Numbered from the stretch's first letter, positions 31,766-43,080 are shown. The stretch: 64,000 nt of DNA from Sepioteuthis lessoniana (GCA_963585895.1 CAUZXS010000150.1:124001-188000); one strand, 5' to 3'. Numbers and translations are program-made. Notes: generated from the letters alone by a model not told the origin.

Positions 31766-32148
31766 ATTAACAAAACGGCTGGAGAAGAGGCTAGACGGCA
31801 ATTACACAAGAATGCTGCGAGCAATCTTGAACAAGTCCTGGCGGCAACACCCCACAAGACACCAACTATACAGCCACCTGCTTCCTATCACGAAAATCAT
31901 CTAAGTTAGACGAACCAGACATGCAGGACACTGCTGGAGAAGCAGGGACGAGCTCATAAGTAACGTACTCTTATGGACCCCCACATATGGCCGGGCAAAA
32001 GCAGGACGACCAGCACGACCATACATACAGCAGCTATGTGAGGATACGGAATGTAGCCCTGAAGACCTGCCAGAGGCGATGAACGATAGGGAAAAGTGGC
32101 GCGAGAGGGTCAGGGATATCCGTGCTCGCGGCACAACATGATGATGAT
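31766..32148 (+). pseudogene. Non-LTR retroelement copy, C-terminal part
   Basis: Starts at CAAAACGGCTGGAGAAG and ends in ATGATGATGATGA. Reads KRLEKRLDGNYTRMLRAI, then a frame with RRTRHAGHCWRSRDELIS, PARPYIQQLCEDTECSPE and RVRDIRARGTT. Retains CGA at the shared-stop site. Confidence 0.82.
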
Positions 32149-32394
32149 GATGAAAAGAATGATCTATCAACATTCTTAAAGTTAAAACAGTGGTCCAACC
32201 TCTGAGTTGCCATCTTTTGTTGATCCCAAATGTCCGACTTGTTATATATATATATATATTGAACAAAATAAATCTATTTCCAAGGTTTGAACAATGGCAT
32301 AATAACTGAACTATCTTAAGAAGTTATTTTGCCATAGTTCAAACGTTTGGCACGAAATGACGAGAATTAAAAGATGAAATTCTTTGCTGTTTAC

Positions 32395-32517
32395 CTTGTT
32401 CCTGTATTTCCATGCATGTAGAGAACGACCGGTAGATTCTGTTCACTGAGACTTTGGTCATATTCCAAATCACTCATGAAAGTCTTGGAATCGGCTAAGT
32501 TCTGCGGAAGGACATGC
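32395..32517 (-). CDS. ABHD12: ABHD12-like exon 4: start of hydrolase core, oxyanion motif
   Basis: 123 bp, acceptor TTTTTGCAG, donor ACAAG/GTAAAC. Reads (W)HVLPQNLADSKTFMSDLEYD, then QSLSEQNLPVVLYMHGNTGT(R). HGNTG corresponds to HGNAG of vertebrate ABHD12, the strand-loop that forms the oxyanion hole of alpha/beta hydrolases. The stretch before it (about 25 residues) is charged and poorly conserved, as in the family. Phase in 2, phase out 2. Confidence 0.95.
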
Positions 32518-32559
32518 CTGCAAAAAGAAAACAAATTTCAAAGATGTTAAAAAATAAAA

Positions 32560-32827
32560 AGGATTATCAAATTAAATGAAGATTTATTAAATAAAGATGC
32601 AGGAAATGAAAAAGGTTAATAAAATAAAAAGTTCAATAAATTTCAAAAGGTTCATAAAATTTTTTAAAGACTTGTTAAAAGATACCCATTAAAAAAAGGC
32701 TCAGTAGATTTTTTTAAAAAGTCATTAAATTAAAATTCTATTAAATTAAAAAATACCCATTAAATAAAAATTCCTTAATGAATAAAAAAGACTCATCAAA
32801 TCAAATAAAGACCCATTAAATTAAAAG
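32560..32827. repeat. AT-rich degenerate array, part 1
   Basis: Short imperfect units of the form GACTCATTAAATAAAAA (15-20 bp). Interrupted by an RT copy and a Penelope-like fragment, continuing to 34440. Confidence 0.7.
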
Positions 32828-33737
32828 TGTGTTCTCCGGATGGAGACAGACTTCTTCGACATTGTAACTGGGGTACTCCAAGGAGACACACTTGCTCCAT
32901 ACCTCTTTATCATCTGTGTAGACTACGTGCTTTGAACATCGATTGATAAAATGAAAGAGAACGGTTTCGAGCTGACAAAGAAAAGAAGCAGGAGGTACCC
33001 CGCAAAAACAATCGACTACACCGATGTCATAGCTATTCTAGCAAATGCACCCGCCCAAGCCAAAACCCTACTGCATAGTCAGGAACGAGCTTCCACTGGC
33101 ATTGGCCTCCATGTCAATGCACGCAAAACAGAATACATGTGCTTTAATCAAACAGGCGACATTTCCACACTAAACGGTAGCTCTCTGAAACTAGTTGACA
33201 AGTTCACCTACCAAGGAAGCAGTGTCTCATCAACTGAAAAAGACATCGACACGCGACTAGCAAAGGCATGGACAGCCATCGATAGGCTATCGGTCATATG
33301 GAACTCAGACCTGGCTGATGAAATGAAACGCAGTTTCTTCCAAGCAGCGATCATGTTGATACTGCTACATGGATGCACTACATGGACGGCAACTATACAA
33401 GAATGCTGCTAGTAACATTAAACAAGTCTTGGAGGCCACACCCCACAAAGAAGCAGCTGTACGGTCAACTACCACCCATCACGAAAACTATCCAAATTAA
33501 ATGAACCAGACATGCAGGACACTGCTGGAGAAGTCAGGATGAATTAATAAGTGATGTACTTCTATGGACCCCTTCACATGGCCAAGCAAATGCAGGGTGA
33601 CCAGCTCGAACCTACATGCAGTAGTTCTGTGAGGATACGGGATGTTGGTCTGAGGACCTGCCGGAAATGATGAACGATAGGGAGGGGTGGCGAAAGAGTG
33701 CCAGGGATATCCGTGCTGATGACATGACAAGAAGAAG
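32828..33737 (+). pseudogene. Non-LTR retroelement copy, 910 bp, 10-bp target duplication
   Basis: AAATTAAAAG at 32818-32827 and 33738-33747. Begins inside the RT domain (GVLQGDTLAPYLFIIC with a stop after YVL), motif C degraded to IDYTDVIAIL, then HVNARKTEYMCFNQTGDIST, LVDKFTYQGSSVSSTEKDID. TGA at 33502-33504. The frame is lost after GCTTWTAT. Ends GACATGACAAGAAGAAG, not the usual ATG run. Confidence 0.87.
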
Positions 33738-33985
33738 AAATTAAAAGGCCCATGAAACTTTAAAGAAATAAAATAATGCTCATTGTATGAAAAAAAGTTC
33801 ATTCAATTAGAAAAGAGAAACAATAATTAAAAAATGATTCATTAAATTATAAAAAGACCCATTAAATAAAAAATGCTTATCAAATGAAAATTCATTAAAT
33901 AAAAACACTTAATGAATTAAAAAATACACATTAGATTAAATAATGACTCGTTGAATAAAATCCTTAATAAATAAAAAAAAGAGTA
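33738..33985. repeat. AT-rich degenerate array, part 2
   Basis: Same units as 32560 (CCATTAAATAAAAAATG and similar). Confidence 0.65.
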
Positions 33986-34185
33986 TTAATTTTATTGCGG
34001 ACTTTTGTCCTGATCTTGGTATATTTATTTATTTTTTCTCACAACGTTTCAGCCAAATTTCACCTCTGGCCTTCTTCAGGTGATTTACCGCGACCTCGGA
34101 TAGAAATGCTTAGTCTTGTAATCGTCTCCCAAGTAATTACTGCCTTCCATAGTTGTTGTCTATCGCACCACATTTTTTAGAAATA
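33986..34185 (-). mobile_element. Single-arm relative of the foldback at 17654
   Basis: On the minus strand ACCTGAAGAAGGCCAGAGG, then TTTGGCTGAAACGTTGTGAG, about 40 bases long, which matches each arm of the 17654 element. GAAAC is intact here. No mirrored arm. Inserted in the AT-rich array. Confidence 0.6.
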
Positions 34186-34440
34186 ATAATAATTATAAAA
34201 ATTAATACTCAGATTAAGAAACCTCATCTCTAAAAAGATTCCCAATAAAGACAAATAAAAAAAAGATACTAAATTAAATAAAGACCTATTAAAAATAGCT
34301 CGATAAATCAAAAATTGGGTCTTCTTGATTTAGAAGAGAACTAATAAAAAAAGCTCATCAAATTAAAAAGTTTCATAAAATTGAAAAAAAGGCTCAAAAG
34401 ATTTTAAATGTTTCTTCAAATTAAAAATATCATTAAAACT
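34186..34440. repeat. AT-rich degenerate array, part 3
   Basis: Continuation with AATTAAATAAAGACCTATT-type units. Confidence 0.6.
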
Positions 34441-34645
34441 TATGAAGTAAGTTTAATCCCTGGTCGAAGATTTTAAAAAATGGTACTTGATGCCTCCTTA
34501 CTTAACACTCATCATTATAAGGTGAGGATCAAGGGTAAAGTGGATCAATCGAGAGAAAGGAGTAGTGCCCTCCCCTTCACCTCAGTGTAGTAGCTATCGA
34601 AAAGGGAGCCTTCGGGTCACCCTCGACTAAAGGGAGACAACTTTA
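34441..34645 (+). mobile_element. SINE-D lacking most of its head
   Basis: TTTAATCCCTGGTCGAAGA, ATGGTACTTGATGCCTCC and GTCACCCTCGACTAAAG. Confidence 0.75.
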
Positions 34646-35657
34646 AAATTTTTGTTCATTTTTCTAAAAAAATCTTCTAATCGAAGCTCAAATAATCAAA
34701 CCTTCATAAGATCAGCTGTATATTTCCCATATTCAGGATTTTCAGCTGAGGAGCATCGTGCACTCTGATTTTTATTACCAACATGTTAATTCTTCCAATG
34801 GACAGTATATTTTTTTTAGATTTTTTCCTTACACAATTTAGTGTTATGGTTAACGATTGTATAATTTTATTTTGTCCATGCTCAAAGGATAATTCTGTAA
34901 ATAACGTCTTCTTTTTATTGCCACAATGCTACAGGTTCAACATTCTCAGAGGATTTATTAACCTATAAATATTAATATAATCTTTTTTTTTCATCAAACA
35001 ACGTGTGAAAGCACGTGCGATACCCTGTCCTCATCAGCCGCCAACCAGGGGTGATAACGCAATTTCGGTAGCTCAAGGCGGTACTGCCACTCCTGGCGCT
35101 ACCAAGAGTGGCTGAATCTATATGAATTTTTGTTCTTATAATTTCAATAGTATTATTACATACTTTTAATAAGTTATAGTTAGTTAAAGGGAAATAACTC
35201 AAGATTATGCATCGGTAAAGTTATTTCCCTTGAACAATTTTTTCACAATAAGTTTAATATTTTCTAAGTTTAATTTACCTGAACCTTTGTTTGCAACAGT
35301 GATATAATACGATAAAACTTGCAATGGGCTCATGGTTTTTCTTGATACTTTCTTCTGTTTTCAACGGAACCAATATATTTCACTGCCACAAATTTCAATA
35401 TTTTTTACGAACAAATTTGTTATAATCTTGCTTTTTATTTACTTATTGAATGGTAAATAGTGAACTCACAACTCAGAATAAAATTGTCTTCTTTTGTTGA
35501 TGGACCAAAAAAAAAAAAAAAAAAAAAAGATTTTAATTTTTTTTTTTTCGTTCCAATATATTTCCTCAGGGTCCTGAAATATATTTTAAAACTTGTTTTT
35601 TTTTTTTTGGTTTTTTTTTCTGTAAATGGGTATGGTGTAAGGGAGATAACTGCTTAC
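34646..35657. other. Unique intronic sequence before exon 3
   Basis: AT-rich. A GC-richer island at 35025-35130 (CGCTACCAAGAGTGGCTGAA end) is not assigned. Poly-A/T runs at 35508-35550. Confidence 0.4.
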
Positions 35658-35763
35658 CAAACTCCTATCTGGATATTTCTTCGAGGGTTGAGGTAAAGGT
35701 TTCTTGTATGATTTAATCCAAAAATGGAAGGTTTATCCAGGTTTCCGACTGGAGGCCAACGAA
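35658..35763 (-). CDS. ABHD12: ABHD12-like exon 3: luminal linker
   Basis: 106 bp, acceptor TTTTCTAG, donor TTTG/GTAAGC. Reads (F)RWPPVGNLDKPSIFGLNHTR followed by NLYLNPRRNIQIGV(W). Human ABHD12 has KKPQDQGLNHTCNYYLQP and VTIGVW at the same place, so the linker between membrane helix and hydrolase core is conserved. NHT is a potential N-glycosylation sequon in the luminal part. Phase enters at 1 (T/TT = Phe) and leaves at 2 (TG/G = Trp), matching both neighbours exactly. This exon is not evident from long open frames and was found by homology and phase. Confidence 0.93.
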
Positions 35764-35829
35764 CTAGAAAATACAAACAAATAGACAAATGAAAAAAATC
35801 AGACATGTTTTTGATTGGAAAATTTTGAA

Positions 35830-36450
35830 AGTAGGTAAAAGAAATTTCAAAAATTTGAAAGGGAGAAATATTAAACCAAAATAATTAAGAAATTAAAATT
35901 ATCAATTCAAATCAAATTTTTTAAATCCCTAAAAGAATGCATTTTATGGATCATTAAAATAATAGTATTAAATTCAAATCAAAATGATTGAAATTAAAAA
36001 TTCCCTAAATTAAAAAATGAATTTTATGGATCACTTAAAGTAATTAACGGAAATTAAAAATGATTAGGTTTTAAATATCAAAGTCGAGGGATGCATTTAA
36101 TATATCATTAAAATAATTAAGTCAAAATTAAAAATTATGAAATTAAATAATGAAGTTTATGGATTGCTAAAATAATTAAAATTCAATAATCTCTAGAATA
36201 AAGAATGAATTTTTACGGATTGTTAAAATAATTGAATTAAAATTAAAATAATCAAAAGGATGTATTATATGGACAATTAAAATATCTAAATTAAAATATC
36301 AAATAAAAATTTAAAAACCCTCAAATTAAAGGATGAATTTTATGGATCATAACTTGAATTAGAATTAAAATATCTAAGTTTAAAAAATCCCTCCAAAGTT
36401 AAGGATAAATTTGGAGGATAATTAAAACGAATATTTAAAAAAAATTTTTC
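35830..36450. repeat. AT-rich degenerate array of 60-80 bp units
   Basis: Recurring motif GAATTTTATGGATCATTAAA followed by ATAATTGAATTAAAATTAAA, at least seven diverged units. Confidence 0.72.
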
Positions 36451-36595
36451 TTATGATTTGAAAAAGGAATATTAACACAGCAGAAAATAGTTTGATTGTA
36501 TCGTAGCTACCAGCTTCTTACGCTGAGGTTAATCAGAGATATTAACATCATGATCCTTAGTTTTGTCGTGTACTGCTATTGTTTCTACACAATTA

Positions 36596-36862
36596 AGTAA
36601 AAATAAAGTTGGCAACCATAGTCGAGGGCAACCTGAAGGTCCCCTTCCCAGTAGCTACTACACCAAGGTCTAGGGAAGGGTACCACTCCATTCCCTGGAT
36701 TGCTTCACTTAACCCTTGATACAGACCCTATGATGCTAAGTGATAAGCAAAGAGCCATCAAGTATTATTTTTTGAGGCTTTGGTATGACTTGACCTGAGA
36801 TTGAACTTCGATCTCCCGGGCCATTGGCAAACACTCTACCCATTAGGCCAATTCTCTTTGAT
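36596..36862 (-). mobile_element. SINE-D
   Basis: Minus copy: AGTTGGCAACCATAGTCGAGG to the A box ACCCATTAGGCCAATT. Confidence 0.82.
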
Positions 36863-36869
36863 ATTTATA

Positions 36870-37415
36870 ATTTTATTCAATATTAATTATTTGTTTGCAG
36901 ACAATGAAGTGGTCGCAAGTATTGCTATTTGACACTAACCATTTGATTCAACACTATTCATTTATTTGCTTCCTGCCAAATTTTTCCAAGTATTGTTTTG
37001 TCATAGCAATAATCCAGTTTAAGCAGACTGTTAAAGAGTTTCAAGTATTTTCATTCAACACTAATACTTCTATTTAACATTACTTATTCATTTACACACA
37101 GTTAAATAGTTCCAGTTATTACTATATATCACTAACAATTCAATTTGAAATCAGTCATTTGTTTGCACATGGTTAAATGGTCAAACAGTTCTATTTGACC
37201 TATAGATAAAACCCTATCAATTGCTACCACTCCAAGTCATAGTGGACCTGGGAGCAATGAGAATAAAGGGGTACTTCATATTCTACAGAACTTAAAGACC
37301 AGAGTGTCACCAACTGATTGTTTAGCGTCATATCGAGGACACTTGTTGGAGAGAGGCTCTTACCCCTCAGCAGAGATGCAGTCTGCATATTTCTACAGCA
37401 CCTGCTGACTGGGTC
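36870..37415 (-). mobile_element. Element B, minus, body and head
   Basis: Body repeats TTTGTTTGCAGACAATGAAG, head from ACCTATAGATAAAACCC to CACCTGCTGACTGGG. The hairpin tail is not evident on the left. Confidence 0.68.
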
Positions 37416-37540
37416 CAAGCTATGCAAAGGCATAAGTTTATGGAATTCATATTTAGTTGCTCCTCCACAAACTTTTACAACAACCTTAAGACTTTCGAGT
37501 ATTGATTTCACTAATTCATTGCAATATCAAAGCAGTTCAA

Positions 37541-37958
37541 ACTTTCCCAAATGACAGTTCAATCTTCTTCGGTGGATAGAGCCTTCCTATGGATCATTAT
37601 TTTTAAAATTCCCACCATGCATTCTTTATTGGATTCACTGGCCATATTATTGATTTTGGAAGTATTTCCAAAAGAAAAGCTTTAACCTCCTTTGCTGTAA
37701 ATCAAGATGTGTCATCATCCTAAAAAATGATTTCATAATCTCCAAACCAATTTGAAATAAGAAACTTAACCAGGATTTCAACGTAAACTGATTATTGAAG
37801 TAATGACTGCCATCTCCACTAGTCCTTTAAATGACACACAACCTCATATGAACAACTTGGGAAATTTACCTGTTTGCTTTTGGTAGACATCTTTATTTGT
37901 TTCATTTGAATGATGCCAGAGAAAAATTCTTGGCTAGTGCAAATTCTTGATTCATAAC
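37541..37958. other. Unassigned sequence
   Basis: Non-repetitive within the window. Minus-strand frame (67 codons at 38022-37819) ends at a donor-like CAG/GTAAAT but matches no family known to me and does not fit ABHD12. Confidence 0.35.
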
Positions 37959-37959
37959 T

Positions 37960-38950
37960 GTTATATACCCTACCGGTGAACAAAAATGGGTATGTCCCAT
38001 TCTTCATAAATACATTGGACACTATTGTGAGGGTGGGTAATTTGCTGACTATTTAGTGGACTGTCTGGCAGCCGTGCCGGACAGTTAGTTCTCCATGGCA
38101 GACTTGAGGCCAAAAGGCAACCTTTGGGTGGGCGAGCTGCAACAGTGACACCTTTGTCTCCCTAGTATAGCACTGGAGCTTGCTGTCAAGTTTAAGCTAT
38201 AATCAGGTATTTGTGCCTGGACCCAGATTTTTTGGTCCAAGACCGGCTAGGCTCATCAGGTCCACATTGCACTAAGTGGGCCGATGACCAGCAGGGCTCT
38301 AGCCTCGGCTCGAGCCCAACCTTCCCCTCCCCTAACCCCCACTATAATCGATCATCGGGTCATTGACCTTGACCTTTGAGACAAATATTGGGTAATTTGC
38401 TGACTCTGACTGGCAATTACTCAGTCAAGAATGCCTGATGTAGGTGCCGGGGAAACCCAGTATGCACATCATGCGGCCAACCCTACTTGAGCCTCAGGGG
38501 GCCATCCTTCCAAGCTTTAACTCTCCTCAGAGGGGCTTGGTTTATTGCCTGGCGCCTGATGTGTCCCTTTCTAGGGGAATGCTGATGGGGCCTAAAGCAT
38601 TTTTGGAGCTGCCATGCGAGTCTGGGCTACGGCCCTGCATCCAGACCCACCTTAAAAAAGCCTTGTGCCATACTTGGCTGTTTGGTGGGCTACATGACAA
38701 ATAGTGTAATTTGCTGACTGTCTCTGCCACTGGCAGTTACTCGGTTGAGGCTGCCTGATGTGGGTGCCAGGGAGGCCTAACATTCACGTCACGCAACCAA
38801 TGCTCCTCAAGCCTCAGGGGGCCGTCCCCCCAGGCTCTAACCCTCCTGTTTATATATATATATATATATGTTATATACCCTACCAGTAAACAGTAATGGG
38901 TATGTCATATTCCTCATAAATACGTTGAGAGGTGGGTATTTTTGTGGACG
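37960..38950. mobile_element. GC-rich unclassified element with repeated ends
   Basis: Flanked by similar blocks of about 80 bp in the same orientation: GTTATATACCCTACCGGTGA..ATGGGTATGTC (37958) and the near-copy at 38870. Inside, GC content is clearly above the surroundings, and a block of about 135 bp (TAATTTGCTGACT.. to GGCTCTAACCCTCCT) is repeated at about 38396 and 38705, with a third start at 38038. No coding function recognised. Confidence 0.55.
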
Positions 38951-39039
38951 ATGTAATCACCAGTAGCAGTGGGTACTTTCTTCAGGCTGCTCATAAGTAT
39001 TGTATTTTGTTAATGTTATAAAGATTTCCATTTCATTTC

Positions 39040-39530
39040 TAACCTCTTTTTTGGTTATTTCTCATTCAGTAAGTTTTTGTTAGGTTACCACAATCCCTGA
39101 ATATCATTTTCATCCAATTGTTCACACTCCATGATTTTTTTTTCTCTGACCCACTTTAATCTCATTTTCTTGTTTGTGCTGGTTTTCCCTTGAAATTTTT
39201 TGGAAGTAAATCACATTTCATTCACTCAATTTCTGACAGTTTCATCACAAACATTGGTTCTTCTTTCAACCCATTTATTTTTTATTTGTTTGGTTGCGCA
39301 TTTTTCTATCCTGACACTTTGTTGTCATTCTTGGTCGACTCGTATGTTTTCCCTTTTTGACCACCCCATTTCTTTTATATTTGCACTAAATTTTAGACAC
39401 AGCTGACTGAGAAAAACCAATATCTTTTACAAGACTCCACTGTGGATTTCTCTCTTCAGTGAATTCTACTACCCTTTCCATTGTTTCAATTGAACTGTTC
39501 TTTTATTGAAGCCATATTTACTTTCAATAA
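39040..39530 (-). pseudogene. Tc1-like transposase relic (family T3, N-terminal half)
   Basis: Minus strand, broken frames: ERVVEFTEERNPQWSLVKDI, GFSQSAVSKI, KGKHTSRPRMTTKCQDRK, then KRKPALTRKQ-like remnants and NNWMKMIF. This is the paired-like DNA-binding half with the GRPR-type linker and the start of the catalytic domain (W..VIFSDE region) of Tc1 transposases. Several stops; the rest of the catalytic domain is missing. Confidence 0.68.
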
Positions 39531-39802
39531 GGTATTCCCAACCACTTGTTTAGGTCAGCCAGAACTGTCTTTTAATTGTAGACCGATTTGCGTATTTAGG
39601 CTTCTGCTGGTATTTGTTTTGGGGAATGTGGATTATAAGATCATCTCATATTATTTTTCATTGCATGGCTTGAAAAAAAAAACCCATGGTATTAATTTAA
39701 ATAATCTAATATTGTTTGTTTCATTAGATAAGAAAAATGTTTTGTGTCTTATCTCTATTTAGTTTATTTACTGCTAAATAAAAATTCTGTTGAAATACTC
39801 AC

Positions 39803-39927
39803 ATCTGTTGGAAAATATCATGAATGTGCACATTTCTGGGAAGTACCAGAAAAGAAAAGGCATTAACGTGTAGAAACATGCTACACTGGCACCACACCAG
39901 CCAAGAGTTTGACAAATTCTTCCAAAC
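39803..39927 (-). CDS. ABHD12: ABHD12-like exon 2: membrane anchor
   Basis: 125 bp, acceptor TTTTCAG, donor ACAGAT/GTGAGT. Reads FGRICQTLGW, then a hydrophobic stretch from CGASVACFYT through MPFLFWYF and CTFMIFSN, then R and a split F codon (T/TT). This aligns with the human ABHD12 segment around LYIAIPFLIKLCPG..LIFLNF, the single transmembrane helix that anchors the enzyme in the ER with its catalytic domain luminal. The first base supplies the G of the proposed ATG. Several other Met codons lie inside the helix, so a later start would delete the anchor. Confidence 0.85.
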
Positions 39928-40089
39928 CTGAAAATAAAAAATAATAATAATAAACCTCAGGAGAGAAATGGAACCTCTTTTAAAAACAGCTCAAAATAAT
40001 ACCATAAGAACCAAATATGTCAATGCAAAAATTGCTAATAATACGCAAAAGAATAGTAAGTTGAGAGATGAAACAGTTAATCACATGAT

Positions 40090-40360
40090 AAGCAATAAAA
40101 GTAAGTAAAGGTAAATTTGTCTCCTTTAGTCGAGGGTGACCTGAAAGCTCCCTTATCGATAGCTACTACACTGATGTGTAGGGGAGGGCGCTACTCCTTT
40201 CCCTGGATTGCTCCACTTTACCGTTGATCCTTACTTTATAATGCTGAGTGTTAAGCAAGGAGGCATCAAGTACCATTTTTTAAGTCTTTGGTATGACTCG
40301 ACCTGGGATTGAACCGAGGTCTCCTGGGCCATTAGCGAAAACTAACTATCATGCCAATGT
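40090..40360 (-). mobile_element. SINE-D
   Basis: Minus copy from TAGTCGAGGGTGACCTGAAA to ACTAACTATCATGCCAATG. Confidence 0.8.
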
Positions 40361-40424
40361 CCGGTATAATAAGCAATAAACTGGTACAAAAGAAAGACAA
40401 GAGTACACATGACTGGGCAGTGTG

Positions 40425-40955
40425 TCCTGATATGACACAAAACAATCTGATGGTAGGGTCCTATCTATGGGTCAAATAGAACTAAACTGCATACTAATGC
40501 TAAATTGAATTACTTGAAATAGAATTGTTTGGACATTTAAACTGCGTACTTATGCTTAATTTGCATTGTTTGAAGTTTAACTGTTTTTGTATGCTAAACT
40601 GAATTGTTTGAAATGGAACTGATTTTGTCATTGAAACACTACATACGCTAAACTGAATTGTCTGAAATAGAACTGTTTTGACATTTCACTATGTGTAAAT
40701 AAAATCTATATTCATTCTGAATTATACTGAGACCAATATATATCTTATACTGAATTGTTTGAATTAGAATTGTTTAACTAAACTAAATAGCTTGAAATAG
40801 AAATGTTTTTGACAAATAAACTGTGTACTCATGCTAAGCTAAATTGTTTGGAATAGAACTGATTATTGGTATAAAAATGGATTTGGCTTTAAATAACCTA
40901 CAATGTTTGATATGCCATAAAACCCAACCAACCAACCTAATATCAAAACTTCTTT
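40425..40955 (+). mobile_element. Element B, plus (head remnant, long body, hairpin tail)
   Basis: GATGGTAGGGTCCTATCTATGG, at least six internal repeats of the GAATTGTTTGAAATAGAACTG type, and hairpin TTTGGCTTTAAATAACC / GTTTGATATGCCATAAAACC. Confidence 0.72.
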
Positions 40956-40964
40956 GTTTGTACA

Positions 40965-41205
40965 CAGTTAAATACTTTCACTTTTAGAAAATGACTGAAT
41001 TGTTTGATTTGACCCATAGACAGAACCCTAACAAGGAAGCTAGGAGTAACAGGTATGAAGGAGTATTCAACATTCCCCAAAGCTTCATGACTAATGCCTC
41101 TCCATCAGATGGTTTAGTGTCATACCCAGGAGTCCCGTTAGTGGTGATGGTGGTGGGGGGTCTTACACCTCAGCCGAGGTGCAGTCGGCATATTCAACCG
41201 GATGA
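40965..41205 (-). mobile_element. Element-B head, minus
   Basis: GACCCATAGACAGAACCC to CAGCCGAGGTGCAGTCGGC; faces the preceding plus copy tail to tail. Confidence 0.65.
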
Positions 41206-41389
41206 AAAAAATCCCTATGAAATAAAGATGAGAGAAATACAAGATAAAAAGCAATGACCGTGTTATTTGATAAATTCATTGTTTTTGACATCATTATTCC
41301 GACACCTTCCACATTCTATGCTATGAAATAAACACAACTTACTCATATTACTTTGGAATTTTAATGTTTATTCACTAATATAGACATAG

Positions 41390-41552
41390 TTGGGTTTGTT
41401 TGTTTGTTTGTTCAATGGCATATCAAACTACATGGATTATTTAATGCCGGAGCTGTATTTCTGAAAAGATAGCCCGGTTACTGTTTACGCTTTAGTTTGG
41501 GGGATAAAGAGGTTCATGCTTTTCCCAAGGGTATAATCAGAAACTAGATGTA
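41390..41552 (-). mobile_element. SINE-C 3' half, cut by mariner M3
   Basis: GTTCAATGGCATATCAAACT hairpin and TTTTCCCAAGGGTATAATC central block. Confidence 0.68.
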
Positions 41553-42448
41553 TGAAGGGCATATGATAAGTTTCTAGACTTTTTTCATATGGGCATTTAA
41601 AATTGTTGTAGACTCTTGAAAATTCAGTATATTATTGTAATACATCTTACGAGATGACTGACCAACTTTCATGATTTCAGGTTCAAATGAACAGCTACAG
41701 CAGGAATTGGAATACACCGTACTAAAGCCTGAATGTCACGACTGGGGAATTTCAAAAATGCAATCTGGACCTGAGGACACTTTAGAAGAATGATATGCAA
41801 TAAAATTGTGATTTAAACTTGGAAAAATGCCACAGAAACATATGGAATGCTTCAGACAGCTTTTCAACCATCTTGCATGAATCGAGCATCAGTTTTTGAG
41901 TGGCATAAGAGCTTCAAGGAAGGCAGGGAGTTTGTGAGGGATGATGAGAGGTGTGCAAGGAGTAAGGAAGTTAATACACTAGAGTTGATCAGCCAAAGAG
42001 TTAGGGTTACTATGTTGAGGTTTTAAGGGAATTCAGGAAGAGATTCCTTGGGAAGAGGCCAGCACTCTTCAAATTGGGTCAGTGGTATTTCAACCAGGAC
42101 AATGCACCAGTCCACAACTTCATCCATGTCACAGACTATTTGACTAAGATGGGCATCAAGACAGTTCCTCACCCTCCCTATAGTCCAGACCTTGTGACAC
42201 CTGGTTATTCCCTAAGCTCAGAGGCTGTCGTTATGAGACAATTGAGGAGATGAAAGAGGCTGTGACGAAGGTCATTGACATGCTCAGACAAGAGGACTTC
42301 CATGAGGCCTTCCAGAAGTTGTTGGAATGGTACGACAAGTACATTGCAGCTGGAGGAGATTACTTCGAAGGGGACTAGAGTTTCATGAGTGTACTATCAA
42401 TAAAAGTGCCCATACGAAAATGTCTGGAAACTTATCGTATGCACCTCA
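41553..42448 (+). mobile_element. Mariner copy M3 (shared deletion)
   Basis: About 896 bp, TA at 41551-41552 and 42449-42450; outer ends diverged. Frames read [20 protein letters not shown], then the shared junction [14 protein letters not shown], and KRPALFKLG, NQDNAPVHN, GCRYETIEEMKEAVTKVIDM. A small deletion removes the APCDF third-Asp segment. Confidence 0.87.
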
Positions 42449-42454
42449 TATAAG

Positions 42455-42780
42455 GGGTTTGAACTCATTTACAATAAAGTCTAACACTTTAGCCCTGATG
42501 CCACAGGAACTCACCCCCCCACACACACATATACACACATTAAACCTTAAAATTAAGTTTTGATGAAAAAATGTAAGTAAGATAAAAAAAAAAAAATAAA
42601 GGCAAAAAATTACTTTTAATAATAGTTGATAATGTTTCATTTTAAGAAATGAATAAATAAATAGCGGCACAACTTAGTTGAGGTTGGGTGCCGTCCTTTT
42701 TTGTGAAGCATTGTTTTAGTTGTGATAAATTAAAGGAAAAAAAAAGAAAAAGCGGAAACTGAGGTTATCATTTTGGTGTG
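42455..42780. other. Unique intronic sequence
   Basis: Contains (CA)-rich CACACACACATATACACAC near 42520 and an A run near 42583. No recognised element. Confidence 0.4.
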
Positions 42781-42784
42781 AGGT

Positions 42785-43080
42785 ACTATTTACCACCCAC
42801 CCTTCTCGGGCTGGATATGACACAAGGTTAATATTTAAGCGGAGTTTAACAGGTTTGAATTCAGAGTTTTCCTTCTTCGAGACTAGTTGCCTCACCAATG
42901 CTGAAGAGCTCAGTCTGCCCTACTATTAACCCATAGCTGGAGAGAGAATACTTGGATTCATACCTTTCCCAAGAGTATTAGTGCTATGTGAAGTGCAATT
43001 AGCCTGGTCCAGGATTTGAACTTGTGTCGCCGTGTCCATTTCCTACGATGATATCCATTACACTACAACCACCTCCATTG
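42785..43080 (-). mobile_element. SINE-A, full length
   Basis: TTTACCACCCACCCTTCTCGG to ATCCATTACACTACAACCACC; B box reads GGATTTGAACTTGTG on the minus strand. Confidence 0.82.

Noticed and set aside
31042..31770. 242-codon open frame
   Set aside because: Produced by the polypyrimidine tract; only S, L, F and P low complexity.
34720..34790. Minus-strand exon candidate with TTG/GTAATA donor for the ABHD12 linker
   Set aside because: Its frame reads LEELTC before W, not the conserved IGVW; the true exon is 35658-35763.
37819..38022. Minus-strand 67-codon frame ending at a donor-like CAG/GTAAAT as a gene exon
   Set aside because: Does not fit ABHD12 and part of it (around 37960) recurs at 38870 as the end of the GC-rich element.
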